From positions 75,135,043 through 75,199,042 of the forward strand of contig CM071573.1 of assembly GCA_036426205.1 (NCBI GenBank): a stretch of DNA of 64,000 nucleotides, written 5' to 3'. Numbering within the stretch: the stretch's first letter is position 1; every line of letters begins with the position of its first letter. Both the position numbers and the translations under genes were made by a program. The notes beneath the pieces were generated by a model. The model did not search any database, had not been told where the DNA came from, and was given only the letters and a program-made list of their open reading frames with translations. This DNA comes from Ascaphus truei (Eukaryota; Chordata; Amphibia; Anura; Ascaphidae). This document shows, piece after piece, positions 45,276 to 56,177 of the stretch.

Positions 45276-46110
45276 TAGAACGTGATGTATTTTTGGTTGA
45301 GATGTGAGCTCCATGATGTACATATGGAGCTAGTGTATAATAGTAGTGTATATCATGAGACGAGTTGTGCTATCACATGTATATATATTTATTGTATGCA
45401 TACATACGTTTCCCCTATGCTCCATGGCCAGAATGCTCATAGTTTCATGCTTATACGTTTAAGTGTTCCGCAAAATAGTCTTTATATGCATAGTTCTTAT
45501 ATTTGTATATATTTGTTCAAATGTGCTATTTGGATCATCTTTATGACTTTATGCCACCATATGTATGTAAGGTGTTTCTACACATGTGTCTCTCCTGTGC
45601 CCCGTGGCCCTGATGCTGCAGCAGGTCATTTTTCCACCATTCAATACACCTTAGTCATAAATTTGAAGGTGTCTGCTATATGCTATCTATGGACTTGGTC
45701 CACAGAGTTCCGTTGCGCGGTGCGCACATGCGCAGTACCTATTGGGCATTAGTGTTGTCTTATTCATTGGGACGATACTGGCTCTTAAAGTTTTATTGAG
45801 CATGCGCAATAGTACTAGTGTACCAAGACTGCTATTTGCCGAGGCAGCGCAGGCGCGCCTGGAGGTGACAGCGTGTGATGCGTGATCTGGCCAAGGCAGG
45901 GTCTGGTAGATAAACTGAAGCATGCGCAGTATGAAGCAAGGGGCGGCGCTTGCGATGCGCATGCGCACTGAACCCTGGAGGGATGCAATGATCCTTGTAG
46001 GCATCCATACTTCATAGCAGGTAGTTTATGTTAATCAACAATAGGCGGTGTGTACCAGCACAGGGCTGCGGTCCACAACAAGCACAGCTGCACGGTTTTC
46101 GCGGTTCTTT
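45276..46110. other. No gene seen; CATGCGCAGT-rich stretch
   Basis: 45715-45970 repeats CATGCGCA/TGCGCATG motifs (45727, 45803, 45922, 45953-45966), giving short palindromes. The 45282-45752 and 45687-46004 ORFs lack domains and are not supported. Confidence 0.55.
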
Positions 46111-46139
46111 TGTCTTTACACGGGTGAGTATGATTATTT

Positions 46140-46410
46140 TTTGATTTGTGTGGGTATATAAGGTGGTTCACTAGCATTCACACACTGCACGTCCCTGAGG
46201 AAGGGCACACTTTGATGACCAAAACGTTGGATGCAGTGCCATGTATTTCTATTGAATACAACATTTCTGGATTTCCCTGGCTGTGTGCTGAATCGTTTTT
46301 TCCTGGACCCCCATCTGGTAAAATCTATTTGTGTATGTGCATATATGGGACAAGCATCAGTGGATTATTTGTTTACAGTGTGCCAACTGCCCTTTGTTCT
46401 TGTATATTTA
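46140..46410 (+). mobile_element. Penelope-type terminal repeat with TATA and hammerhead-like motif
   Basis: GGTATATAAGG at 46153-46163, then GTCC-CTGAGGA-AGGGC at 46191-46206 and AAAACGTTGGAT at 46221-46232. Stem I can form (GTCC/GGAT). G of the GAAA strand is changed to A and stem II is weak. Confidence 0.5.
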
Positions 46411-46645
46411 TGTATATGTTCGACAAATCACCCAAAAATCTACTCGCCCAACCAAAAAATCTACTCGCCACCTAGTCTCGCCCCCAATCCTGCCCCTAGT
46501 CCCGCCCCCAACCCGCTTTAAAATAAAATATATAAATAAAATACATTTAATAAATTCCTAGTCAGAAAACTTTCGTTTTGACTAATATAGATTTCAACTA
46601 CAATTTATACTACATTAGTCCTGTTACGTCTGTGTTGGTGTGGTG

Positions 46646-46647
46646 TG

Positions 46648-46704
<57 letters not shown>

Positions 46705-46752
46705 TGTGTGTGTGTGGTGTGTGTGGTGTGTGTGTGTGTGTGTGTGTGTGTA
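46646..46752. repeat. (GT)n microsatellite
   Basis: Nearly pure GT with scattered GGTG. Confidence 0.97.
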
Positions 46753-47079
46753 AATGTCGGATCTAGAAATAAAAGCCACAGGTGAATGACTAGTTTCCTG
46801 AACCCCTTAACCAGTGTCTGGACGTCCCCGCTTCACAATATCTAAAGCAGCAATCCCGCCTGCGATCTTACCTGATCCGCAGTCCCTCAATGTCCAGGTA
46901 CCTCATTCCCGCAATGTTATAAGTTGGAGGGGAGGTGTTCCCTACATGTCTTCTGGGTTAGGGGGGATTCCGATGTCTTCCATGTGAAGCTTGAGTCAGA
47001 TCTGGAAGAAAGCAGTATAAGTTATTTTGGTGTAGTATAGGACAGTTAAGATATATAGGGTAAATAAGATATCCAGATA

Positions 47080-47660
47080 CAGAGAGGGGAGAGAGGGAGG
47101 GGGGAGAGAGGGGAGAGAGGGAGGGGGGAGAGAGGGGAGAGAGGGGAGAGAGGAAAAGAGAGAGAGAGGAAGAGAGAGAGAGAGGAAGAGAGAGAGAAAG
47201 AGGAAGAGAGAGAGAGGAAGAGAGAGAGGAAGAGAGAGAGATGAAGAGAGAGACAGAGGGGGGAGAGAGTAAAAGAGACAGAGAGGGGAGAGAGAAAAAG
47301 AGACAGAGGGGGAGAGAGAAGAGGAGAGAGAGGAGAGAGAAAAAGAGACAGAGAGGGAGAGAGAAAGAGAGAGGGGAGAGAGGGAAGAGAAAGAGAGAGG
47401 GGAGAGAGGGAAGAGAAAGAGAGAGGGGAGACCAGAGAGAGGGGAGACCAGAGAGAGGGGAGACCAGAGAGAGGGGAGACCGGGAGACCAGAGAGAGGGG
47501 AGACCAGGAGACCAGAGAGAGGGGAGACCGGGAGACCAGAGAGAGGGGAGACGGGGGAGACCAGAGAGAGGGGAGACGGGGGAGACGGGGGAGACCAGAG
47601 AGAGGGGAGATGGGGGAGACCAGAGAGAAGGGAGACGGGGGAGACCAGAGAGAGGGGAGA
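47080..47660. repeat. Purine array: (GA)n then GAGACCAGAGAGAGGG units
   Basis: About 350 bp of GA/GGGA polypurine followed by 16-18-bp units (CAGAGAGAGGGGAGAC). Near-perfect strand asymmetry; the polypurine run could form triplex DNA. ORFs of up to 386 codons (Ser/Leu/Pro or Arg/Glu/Gly) are artefacts. Confidence 0.97.
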
Positions 47661-47663
47661 TGG

Positions 47664-47800
47664 GGTGACTGACTGACCGGGACAGGGGTGACTGACTGAC
47701 CGGGGCAGGGGTGACTGACTGACCGGGGCAAGGGTGACTGACTGACCAGGGCAGGGGGGACTGACTGACCAGGGCAGGGGTGGGTGACTGGGGCAGGGGG
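47664..47800. repeat. 23-24-bp minisatellite, about six units
   Basis: Units of GTGACTGACTGACCGGGGCA with small changes. Confidence 0.95.
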
Positions 47801-47832
47801 GGTGACTGATTGGGGGGGGGGTACCTCTGGTG

Positions 47833-48130
47833 TCACACACATACTCCCATACACACATTCACATTCTCCCATATATATACACACAAACACACACACACAC
47901 ATATATATATACACACACACACACACTCCCATATATACACACACACTCCCATATTTACACACACACACACACATACACACACCCATATATACACACACAC
48001 ACCCATATATACACACACACCCCCATACACACACACACACACACACCCCCATATACACACACACACACATTCTCCCATATACACACACACACACACATTC
48101 TCCCATGCACACACACACTCACTCTCTCTC
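47833..48130. repeat. (CA)n / CACTCCCATATATA minisatellite
   Basis: CACACA blocks separated by CTCCCATATATACA or CCCATATATACA, about 300 bp. Confidence 0.97.
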
Positions 48131-48169
48131 TACACACCTTTTGGAAAGGCCGCGACCGGCACCACCACG

Positions 48170-48170
48170 C

Positions 48171-48206
<36 letters not shown>
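48170..48206. repeat. Poly(C) tract
   Basis: About 35 C residues joining the CA array to the gag fragment. Confidence 0.95.
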
Positions 48207-48208
<2 letters not shown>

Positions 48209-48707
48209 GCCCCTGAGTTATCTGGAGGAGGGAAACAGACGCCATCTCCCGGCGTGCAGGGGAATCAAAGACTTGTCGGAACTCACCCTTGAAGGCTAGG
48301 TAGTCTTGTGTCAGGTCCGGGCGCAACTCCCAGACTGGCGAGGCCCATGCCAGCGCGCTGCCCGTCAGTAGGTTGTACACGTAGGCTACCTTCTTCCGGC
48401 CGGTGTCGTACTGAAGGGGTGCCATTTCAAATTGAACCTCACACTGGTTAAGGAAACCTCTGCACTCCTGCGGGTTGCCAGCGTACGGCTTGGGAGGCGG
48501 TATCTTCACGTCCTGACTGCTGGGTCTGACTGGTTCTGCAGCCTGTGGAGGAGAAAGAGGAACAGGTGCTTCCGGTACCAGAGCCGAAAGTTTAGCCATT
48601 TGGCGTGTTAGGACCACAATCTGATCAGCCATGGCCTGGTTTTGCTGTATCAGCGTAGAGATTGCTTGCCTCAGTTCGGCCTGGTCTGCGTCTTGTGGGC
48701 TCGTCAT
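48207..48707 (-). pseudogene. Ty3/gypsy-type gag fragment
   Basis: The minus-strand frame starts at ATG 48705-48707 (MTSPQDADQAELRQ). It has a predicted helix/coiled-coil with Gln repeats, then the gag core: PPPKPYAGNPQECRGFLNQC, KVAYVYNLLTGSALAWA, and FKGEFRQVFDSP. This is the Retrotrans_gag (Sushi/PNMA-related) fold that builds retrotransposon particles. It runs into poly(C) after REMASVSLLQ, so the CA half of gag, the nucleocapsid and all of pol are missing. The 5' leader (48708-48850) is kept. A domesticated gag is conceivable, but truncation in a microsatellite argues for a relic. Confidence 0.8.
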
Positions 48708-48859
48708 AATGTTACGCCGGAGTAGCCCGCAGACCAGATCTGTCCCTAGAACTGAGGTGGCAGGTATGAATACACACACCGACAGATGGAAGGGTCTGAG
48801 CAGTGTAAGGAGAGAGCCGTGAACTCCGCCTGAGACGCTGTGTGCTCACATTCCTAACA

Positions 48860-49340
48860 TATTTATAGAGAAGCAATCAACTGACTATATATTTCACTGG
48901 TATATATAGTATATTTGTTTATATATATATATCAGTCATTACTGGTCACATCACCCATCTTTACCTTGGTGTATGCAGACTCTGCCTAATGTGACCAGCA
49001 GTCTCAATATCTACCTGAACACACCCTATAGTATTCATTTTAATACACAGGTCCACACTAGGATTTCTGTGTTGTCTCGTCAGGTGTGTGTGATCTGGAT
49101 TCACCAAAGACTCACAATTACCTTTGATCCTGAGCCTATACGGCTGTCAGTACTATGGATCTACTTACCTGCAGTACGTTGTTTTAACACCCATTATTTT
49201 ATATGTTGTTGTTAATAAAGCTTATGTTTTAATTCATTCACTAATCACCAGAGGGTGAACTTGAGTGCTAATTTGGGTTCTCTCTCTCTATCCTCTAGTA
49301 TTATATATATTTATATATTTTTATATATATATATATATAT
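48860..49340. other. Terminal-repeat-like sequence; no gene
   Basis: TA tracts at 48880-48930 and 49300-49340 bracket 370 bp ending in AATAAAGCTTATG and a CTCTCTCTCTATCCTC run. It may be another Penelope- or LTR-type end. Not classified. Confidence 0.4.
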
Positions 49341-49871
49341 ATGCAAATGTAAATACAACTGTATGCTCATCTGCATGTCTTAGGCAGGTCTGCAACCCCG
49401 CCTTTCCCCATTATCACCCAGCACACAGCACTTCCACTGCAGCAAGGGATTCTGGGAAATTACATGCAAATGAGCACACAGTGCCACTTTTTGCTTCAAA
49501 AACCTTTTATAACATGGTTCCCTATAGGCTTAAGCTTGCTGCATGGTCACAGCTTTGAGCACAGCCAGGGTTAAGGTGCATACCCAGAAAACCACCCACA
49601 GACAGCTGTTTCGACCTTAATGGGTCTCATCACTGTGGGGTTGATGAACTGGGTATGCAAAGAAGCTAAAAGATGGGCCAACCATTATAATGAGTTACGT
49701 TATGGTGAGTAAAAAAAGTGACAAAAACCCACCACAGCAAAGCAAATATGCAAATGTAAATACAACTGTATGCTCAACTGCATGTCTTAGGCAGGTCTGC
49801 AACCCCGCCTTTCCCCATTATCACCCAGCACACAGCACTTCCACTGCAGCAAGGGATTCTGGGAAATGACA
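49341..49871 (-). mobile_element. Tandem ribozyme-bearing element (retrozyme-like), 407-bp unit
   Basis: One full unit (49341-49747) and 124 bp of a second (49748-49871), nearly identical (GCAAATGTAAATACAACTGT, GGCAGGTCTGCAACCCCGCC, CACTTCCACTGCAGCAAGGG). The unit holds a hammerhead-like motif on the minus strand. A third, circularly permuted partial copy is at 50907-51150. There is no ORF. Tandem, ORF-less units with hammerheads match the description of animal retrozymes, which move through circular RNA; that mechanism is inferred here. Confidence 0.65.
49596..49640 (-). ncRNA. Hammerhead-like motif in the tandem element
   Basis: On the minus strand: stem I CCCACA, core GTGATGA (consensus CTGANGA with its first base changed), stem II GACC/GGTC around CATTAA, GAAA, self-complementary ACAGCTGT for stem III, the triplet GTC, and stem I return TGTGGG. 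Helices and order are complete with no extra A. The C-to-G core change should impair cleavage in this copy. Confidence 0.65.
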
Positions 49872-49894
49872 TGCATATATATATATATATATAT

Positions 49895-50470
49895 AGAGTT
49901 GAACCCCTGAAGAAGTCGTCATTTGATGACGAAACGCGTAGGGCGTGGCTAGAATCTGGCCGCCATTTGCCCACGAGCACTGTTGCAGGTTGACTGTAGA
50001 ACTTTGGCTCCCGTGTGCTGCTCTCCCGGCTTACAACCTCATACATTTGCTACACTGGAGGTGTCTGTTTCCTGGAGGGACCAATACGATGGAGCACTGA
50101 AGGCGAAGGACCCCTCTTCCGGTTCCGGTTTCACAGAGTTGATCCACGTGACGACGCCATTGACTGCGGACGGACGCTGGTGATTGAGCTGCATGGCACA
50201 TAAGAGCCTATCTCATACACGCCTATATTTGCTGTACTTTTGTGAGTGGGCATTTGTAAGATTTTTATGTTCAATCAATACATTTTTATTGTGGTAATGC
50301 ACTAGGTGTGCGCCTGTTTCTTTCTTTTCCCTTTTTTCTAGATATCATTAGGGACTGGTGATCCCTTTGAAACGGGCTGCAAGAAACCAAAGACATTGCC
50401 ACTGGAACAGGACTTTATGTATTGAAGGTTTTTTATTACACTTTTATATTTTTTGACAATTTTTTCTATT
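49895..50470 (+). mobile_element. Penelope-type terminal repeat with hammerhead-like motif
   Basis: CTGAAGA at 49907-49913, an extra A, stem II GTC...GAC or GTCAT/ATGAC, then GAAACGCGTA at 49931-49940 followed by GGGC pairing with upstream CCC. Downstream are GGTGTGCGCCTG and a T-rich TTTTTTCTAG at about 50334-50341. No RT. Confidence 0.6.
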
Positions 50471-50554
50471 TTTTACTTAATAAATATACTTCTTAGATTT
50501 TTATTTTTATCTTTTCTTTAGGGTTTATTGTCAGGAGATTGTATTATTATTGTA

Positions 50555-50722
50555 TTGTATTGTATTGTATGTCTTTATTTATATAGCGCCATTAATGTAC
50601 ATAGCGCTTCACGGTAGTAATACATGTGGTAATCAAATAAATAACAGATAATATAAATAACAGTGCAGTGGGGATAAGTGTTTGAACATAAAAGTAACAT
50701 TAAGGAAGAGGAGTCCTATTGT
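50555..50722 (+). repeat. Dispersed repeat, 5' portion
   Basis: GCGCCATTAATGTACATAGCG, TAATACATGTGGTAATCAAA and AAGAGGAGTCC. It appears to be the head of the family whose tail is at 32580-32980. Confidence 0.6.
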
Positions 50723-50863
50723 ATTTTTTTAAGTTCTATCTAGTGTATTAGCCTACTCTAGCTGCCACTTCAAGCATCTAATTAGCTACGTCTCTCCTAT
50801 TAATATTTATATTAAACTGGGTTATTAGCGGCGCTACTTGATATTGTTTTTTGTTATATATTA

Positions 50864-50905
<42 letters not shown>

Positions 50906-50906
50906 T

Positions 50907-51150
50907 TAAGTTATGGTGGGTAAAAAAGTGACAAAAACCCTCCACAGCAAAGCATATACAAATGGAAATATTCCTATATGCTCATTTGCATGTCTTAGAC
51001 AGGTCTGCAATCCCACCTTCACCATTATCACGCAGCACACAGCACTTCCACTGCAGCAAGGGATTTGGGAAATGAGATGCAAATGGACACACAGTGTCAC
51101 CTTTTGCTTCAAAACCAATTTAAACTGTTCCCATAGGCTTAAGCTTGCTA
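50907..51150 (-). mobile_element. Permuted copy of the tandem ribozyme-bearing element
   Basis: Starts at the unit's 3' part (GTTATGGTGGGTAAAAAAGTG, like 49701-49721), crosses the unit junction (GCAAAGCATATACAAATGG) and ends at GGCTTAAGCTTGCT (like 49528-49541). Flanked by (TA)n and (GA)n. Lacks the ribozyme part. Confidence 0.7.
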
Positions 51151-51247
51151 TTATATATAAATTATATATATATATATATAAATATAATAATATATATATA
51201 ATATATATATTATATATATATATATAATTATATATATATATATATAT
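51150..51247. repeat. (TA)n-rich tract
   Basis: Imperfect TATATA. Confidence 0.95.
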
Positions 51248-51269
51248 CCTTCTTGGAAAGAGCAGGGAA

Positions 51270-51805
51270 GATTTTTTTAATAACATGCCTATCACATAGT
51301 CTTCTCAATCTTTTAATTTCTCAAACAACAAAAAGAAAAGATACGAATGTACTTTGCCAGCTTTGCATTTTTTGCTGGGGTGCAGCACTCGATCATTCAG
51401 ATTTTTTCAAGAACATGGTAATTATGACATTTGTTTGTAATTCTTAGTGATCTAGTTTCCTCCCTGAAAGGCCTGTTTTGGTACCGTCTTGACTTTCCAC
51501 ACCTACAATGTACTTTTATTGAATAAGGGGAGGCAATTCTGTCAAACCTTACCATAATCACATGCACCTTGTGAGAAGGCTGATAAATTAGCATCTCAGT
51601 GACTGGTATTTGAATAGAGAGTGTGACTGATGCATTGCAGCTGCATTAATTATTTTACTGAAATACATTTTACAGGGCTGAAATCCTTCTGACATATCGT
51701 GTTACTTATACAAATGCTGTGAAATATCCACATAAATGGATTGTTTAAAATACTGTAAATTAACTTTATCAAACAATAATTATATTGTTATAAGGCAGAT
51801 TAACT
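51270..51805 (+). repeat. Gene-flank block, copy 3 (no insertions)
   Basis: Aligns with 12895-15005 and 15690-17490 and lacks all three insertions seen in those copies, so it helps define them. Confidence 0.8.
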
Positions 51806-51806
51806 C

Positions 51807-52700
51807 ACACATAGGGTTTCATGCAGTAAGCGGCGTAAAATTGCATACGCCAGGGGTTTGAATTCGCCATGTTTTTGGCGTGTTGCCCTGGCTGTATGCA
51901 GGAAGGGCCGAATCCCTGTAGAATCACAGCGAGAGCAACATTCCCAAACAAGCCGAGTAACCGGTGGCGAGACAGTCTGCCTGGCGAGAAGCTGCCGAGA
52001 AGCTGTCCCCTGCCGAGATGTGTCTGCTGCAGAGAGAGATCCACCGCTCTCTCGGCGCAAACATTGGCAACATTAAAAAATCTTTTAAATACAATTTTAT
52101 TCATAGTGTACATGTGCAGGAAACGAAAAGAAAGAACAAGAAATGGCAATGCAACAAGTCAGGTTGGAACGGGAGCGAGCCCGTGATAGAAAAGATGGAA
52201 GCTCCTGTCCGCATTGGTTTCAGGTCCGGGGACCCCCTGCTTCCCGAGATACAGGCCCCATTATGAGGTGCCGGTATCCCTCTGCATTTAAAGGTCCCGA
52301 TCACGTGACCGTGGAATGTTAACAAAGCAGAGGGATACCGGCACCCCCTAAAGGGGCCTGTATCTCGGAAAGCAGGGTGTCCCCGGACCTAAAACCAAAG
52401 CGGTTAAGCTCCGGGGACCCTCTGCACATCTACACTATGAATAAAACACATTTATAAATAAACAATCATTCCTTACCTTTTCGGCTATGTGCTACGGTAA
52501 CGAAGCAGCATGAATGTATTTTTAATAATACTGTAGTGTACTGTGAGCAGGGGGTCCCCTGAGCTGAACCGCATTGATTTGTGGATCAGGGACCTTCTGC
52601 TTCCCGAGTTACACTGTACAAAGGACGAAGGGGGTCCCCTGAGCTGAAATTAATGGGGTTCTGTTCAAGAGACCCCCTGTTTCAAACCTGAATTAAAAAA
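51807..52700. mobile_element. Repeat starting GGGTTTCATGCAGTAAGCGG, with palindrome
   Basis: The start resembles the Harbinger-like end at 15770 (GGGGCCTATGCAATAAGCAG). 52210-52285 and 52327-52401 are inverted copies (GGTCCGGGGACCCCCTG, GAGATACAGGCCCC, GGATACCGGCACCCC region). Further GGGGTCCCCTGAGCTGAA repeats occur at 52550 and 52630. No right terminus found. Confidence 0.55.
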
Positions 52701-53640
52701 ATACTTTTTTTATACTTTTTTAAGTGAACTTGTATTACTACTTTAAACTCCTTTGCACTCTGTTTGAATTACATACTATCAGAGCAGAACTCTCAGGAAC
52801 TGACCTACAGGGGCATTAACCATCAAAACCTGCCCACAACCCCTCCCTTGTAATGTTAGTTGGAATAATTTATAGAATTTAAAAACCCAAATGAATCTAA
52901 TTTTATAACTGGAGTTTACACAATTGTGAAGATTGAGAAAATGTGTGTGGCTCAGGCTATATGAAGACAGACTATCATCACCTCCATTTTGGCCTAACCG
53001 GCATTTTGAGTGTTTGCTTGTATGAATGCTTATCTGTTGTATTCGTGTATGAACTGTAATGTTTGATTCTGCATTGTATCGCTCCTAGATGTAACTAGCC
53101 CTTGTGTAATTCCTACAAGCCATAAAAAGAAATTGAATTGCATTCGTAAGAGGTTTTTTCCATTCTTAGATAATTCTGCTGACCTTAGGTTCTGTTATCT
53201 GACAGATACAGTAACACACAGGGCTGAACAGGGTAACTCCTTAAAGTTAGAAGGTCAAGAGGCCCACATTATGGTAAATTATAGGATAAGAATATAGCAT
53301 ATGCAGCATATTTATGTTTCAATATGTATTTTTGTAGAAGTCATCATATTGTTATTTATCTCTAAGCCAGCCCCCTTAAAGGGTGTATTACTCATTTTAA
53401 AATGTATAAAAATGTGATACCAAGCAATATGTTTTCAGAGGCATGAGTTCATTTTTGAATTCTTTTCTCTCAATTGTACCTTGGTGCAGATAAACTCACG
53501 TTGTTACTTTAAACCCTTGATTCATTGATTTTAATATTTAATATAATAACCTTTAATTACTAACTGGGCAGGTTAAACAGGTATGTCATGTATGTCATGT
53601 ATTTTCTTGTATTGTATGCACAAGAGTTTAAGTGGATGTT
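52701..53640. other. No gene seen
   Basis: AT-rich, apparently unique sequence. No ORF above 60 codons and no paired repeats. Confidence 0.6.
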
Positions 53641-53642
53641 AC

Positions 53643-53780
53643 AGAATGTACTGTACAAGTTCAAGTGACGTGCACAAGGAATCAGCACTAGGATTCAAAC
53701 CTGAGACGTCCCTCTGCTAACCTATTGCTATTTCAATTGTATAAAGATGTGCATACCTCATGTTGGGAGAAAACCGACCC
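53643..53780 (-). mobile_element. tRNA-derived SINE, minus strand, copy 1
   Basis: The minus strand has AGGTTTGAATCCTAG as B box, about 35 nt after GCAATAGGTTAGCAGAGG. Same family as 55306-55442. Confidence 0.55.
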
Positions 53781-54019
53781 AAATTCACATAGAATATTAT
53801 AGACTTTTGCAGATTTCAAAAAATGAATCATCATTAATGGGATCTCTATAGCAGATAATACCAACTCTGTCATATTATATCTAATTCATCTTTATTATAT
53901 AAACCAGAGCTGGTCATTTCAGGATTTCATTAATATGAGCAGAGAAAGTATATTAGGGTAGACTGCTTCTGTTTTGTTCTGTTAACATTGGGAGTAGAGA
54001 TGTACAAAAAAAATATGAA

Positions 54020-54420
54020 TATGTCAGAACTGAGTCTCAGCACGTTCATAATTTGCCAAGCATTTTAATTAATGCTGCTAACTCCCATCCACGTCCTGAG
54101 ATACATAGAGAAATACTGTACAGGTGCGCCGACGAGTATTCTAAAACTTGCCTTGGAAAATCTGGGGCTATCACCAACAAGACCCAGGTACATGCTGGGT
54201 ACATGCTACAACATTTCAGTGACATTTCTGCAGAAAGACTAATGGCCCATCGGCTTAACACAGCAGGTGTCCCTGGCAGTCCCATTCAGTTCCCATTATT
54301 CTGTCTGCAGAAATGTCACTGAAATGTTGCAGCATGTACCCAGCATGTTGGTGATAGCCCCAGATTTTCCACGGCAAGTTTTAGCATACTCGTAGGTGCA
54401 CCTGTACATGTGAACAAACA
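54020..54420. mobile_element. Dispersed repeat carrying an inverted-repeat MITE
   Basis: 54020-54120 matches 20085-20185. 54121-54408 is a long imperfect hairpin: AGGTGCGCCGACGAGTA and TGGAAAATCTGGGGCTATCA on the left return inverted at 54351-54408, and ACATTTCAGTGACATTTCTG returns at 54306-54327. The arms are about 110 bp. GTAC flanks both sides. Confidence 0.75.
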
Positions 54421-54699
54421 TTGACTTGTGTAATCCTCTTTGCCCTGTGGCCATACCACCCCACATTCCTCCTTGTCTTCTACTCTTACTCACAAAAAGA
54501 CCAAGACACAATTGTAGGTGAAAATGAACACATCATCTTATTAATAATCTTAAACATACAGTAAATAAAGAGGACAGCCCCATGTATATTTGTATATAAC
54601 TAATTCATGTACTAGAAATACCACAACTAGTAAGGAAATAGTAATATTAAGGACAATATGCTAATTATATATATATATATCAAAAATAAAATGAATAGA

Positions 54700-54790
54700 C
54701 AATTCTGTTCTGCGGCTAATGAAATGCTTTTATTTGTGCGAGCTTTCGGGATACACTGATCTCTTCTTCCGGCGATGTATATATAGCATA
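54700..54790 (-). mobile_element. Penelope-type terminal fragment, copy 1
   Basis: GAAATGCTTTTATTTGTGCG and AGCTTTCGGGATACACTGAT, matching 55960-56040. The minus strand keeps a hammerhead-like outline (GGAAGAAGAGATC-AGTGTA-TCCC-GAAAGCTCGC). Preceded by (TA)n. Confidence 0.6.
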
Positions 54791-55305
54791 AGCTTCTGTT
54801 GCTTTGAGCCTAATATTTTTCCATTAAAGCTGGTAAAATATATAGTACTCAGTGTGCTTGGATAAAGCCATTTACAGTATAATGGGGCTAAATTTATGAC
54901 TATGAGATTGCTGAGAAACTACCGCCATCTTGGTGGGGGACAAAAAAAAACAGTGAAGGTGTTAAACTGCATAAAGTATCTAAGGATTTACAATTCTGCA
55001 TCTTTAATTGCTTCCACTGTATTAGATAGTGAAAACGTCTATAAAGATACCCGTTTTCCTTTAATAAATCCCCTAATGTTTCAATGAGGAAAACAAGGGG
55101 AAGGAAATACAGTAAACTCAGCGAAATAATGTTGCAAAATGCTGATAGGTGGGCGCACAAATTAATCTAGTAAATTCTTTCGGTTTTCAAAGATTTTGCC
55201 CTGGTTTTCCCTTTATTAAACAGCTCCCCTTGTGTCAGTTGAATAAGGTATTTTCCCCATTTGTACCAGTTAAAGATTTGCAGAATGTCAATATAAAAAG
55301 TGAGG
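54791..55305. other. No gene seen
   Basis: Mixed sequence. ORFs 54896-55087 (+) and 54900-55160 (-) overlap and have no domain. 55149-55535 (+) runs into a TA tract. Confidence 0.5.
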
Positions 55306-55442
55306 GAATGTACTGTACAAGCTCAGGTGATGTGCACTGGGTATCAGCACTAGGGTTGAAACCTGGGAATTGGGACCTCTCTCTGCAAAGCTATTGCTAT
55401 TTAAATGGTGTAAAGATGTGCATACCTCATATTGGGAGACAA
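55306..55442 (-). mobile_element. tRNA-derived SINE, minus strand, copy 2
   Basis: Same family as 53643-53780 (ATGTACTGTACAAG, TATCAGCACTAGGGTT, AAGATGTGCATACCTCAT). Confidence 0.55.
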
Positions 55443-55491
55443 CTGGCAAAATGTCAAAAAAGATTATTTATTTCACTTTTCGTCCTTTCCC

Positions 55492-55494
<3 letters not shown>

Positions 55495-55536
<42 letters not shown>

Positions 55537-55550
55537 ATATATATATACAG
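55495..55550. repeat. (TA)n microsatellite
   Basis: TA tract with one interruption. Confidence 0.95.
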
Positions 55551-55939
55551 AAAAATGGGGAAAAAACGGTGTATATAGCGCTAAAAAGTGATGTGTCAAG
55601 CACTAAAAATGTCCCGCATCTGCCTCATTTATATACAGTATGTGTAATAAATTCTCTTTTTAATTTAGTCAGCCTTACTTGTTTTATGTAGTGTTTGTCC
55701 TGTTTGTTTGTCTTGTTTAGTACACCCTGATTGATAGTATCAGCTGTGTTGCACTATGATGTGTTTTCTTTGTCTTTCTCCCTGACATGTACAGTATGTG
55801 GAGTAACATCTTGGAGAAGGTTGGAGCATCCTAATACTTCTGCAGAATATCAGTCATAGAGACATTGTCACCATTGGACTTTGCATCTCCTTTTGGACTA
55901 TTACGGCGCCGGTCTGTATTATATATATATATATATATA

Positions 55940-56055
55940 GAATCAAAAAATAAATAAATAGATGATACCGTTCTGTGGCTAACGAAATGCTTTTATTTGT
56001 GCGAGCTTTCGAGATACACTGATCTCTTCTTCCGGCATTGTTACAATGAATGAAG
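55940..56055 (-). mobile_element. Penelope-type terminal fragment, copy 2
   Basis: Matches 54700-54790; the minus strand has GGAAGAAGAGATC-AGTGTA-TCTC-GAAAGCTCGC with a better stem II (GAGAT/ATCTC) than copy 1. Preceded by (TA)n. Confidence 0.6.
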
Positions 56056-56137
56056 CAAGCAAAAGGTATACTTAACAACAGTGTCTATCGGAATGTTATC
56101 TGTGCTGGTCCTTCCCCCGGTGTGGATGTGTTTTATA

Positions 56138-56138
56138 C

Positions 56139-56177
<39 letters not shown>

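Larger units (their letters stand above)
46418..48165 (-). mobile_element. Microsatellite-loaded repeat, inverted relative of the 0.9-2.5 kb hAT
   Basis: 46418-46770 matches 44963-45275. On the minus strand 46935-47020 reads CTTTCTTCCAGATCTGACTC then CCCCCCTAACCCAGAA, as at 2145-2205 in the hAT element, and the neighbouring sequence is again simple repeats. Both therefore derive from related elements that carry large tandem arrays. I see no matching CAGGG terminus here. Confidence 0.6.

Noticed and set aside
46958..48299. Long ORFs (up to 386 codons) over GA, CA and CT arrays
   Set aside because: Low-complexity translation of microsatellites; only the gag part (48207-48707) has real protein similarity.
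49341..49871. CRISPR-like direct repeat
   Set aside because: Two 407-bp-spaced copies of a long unit in a vertebrate genome; no short repeat-spacer structure.
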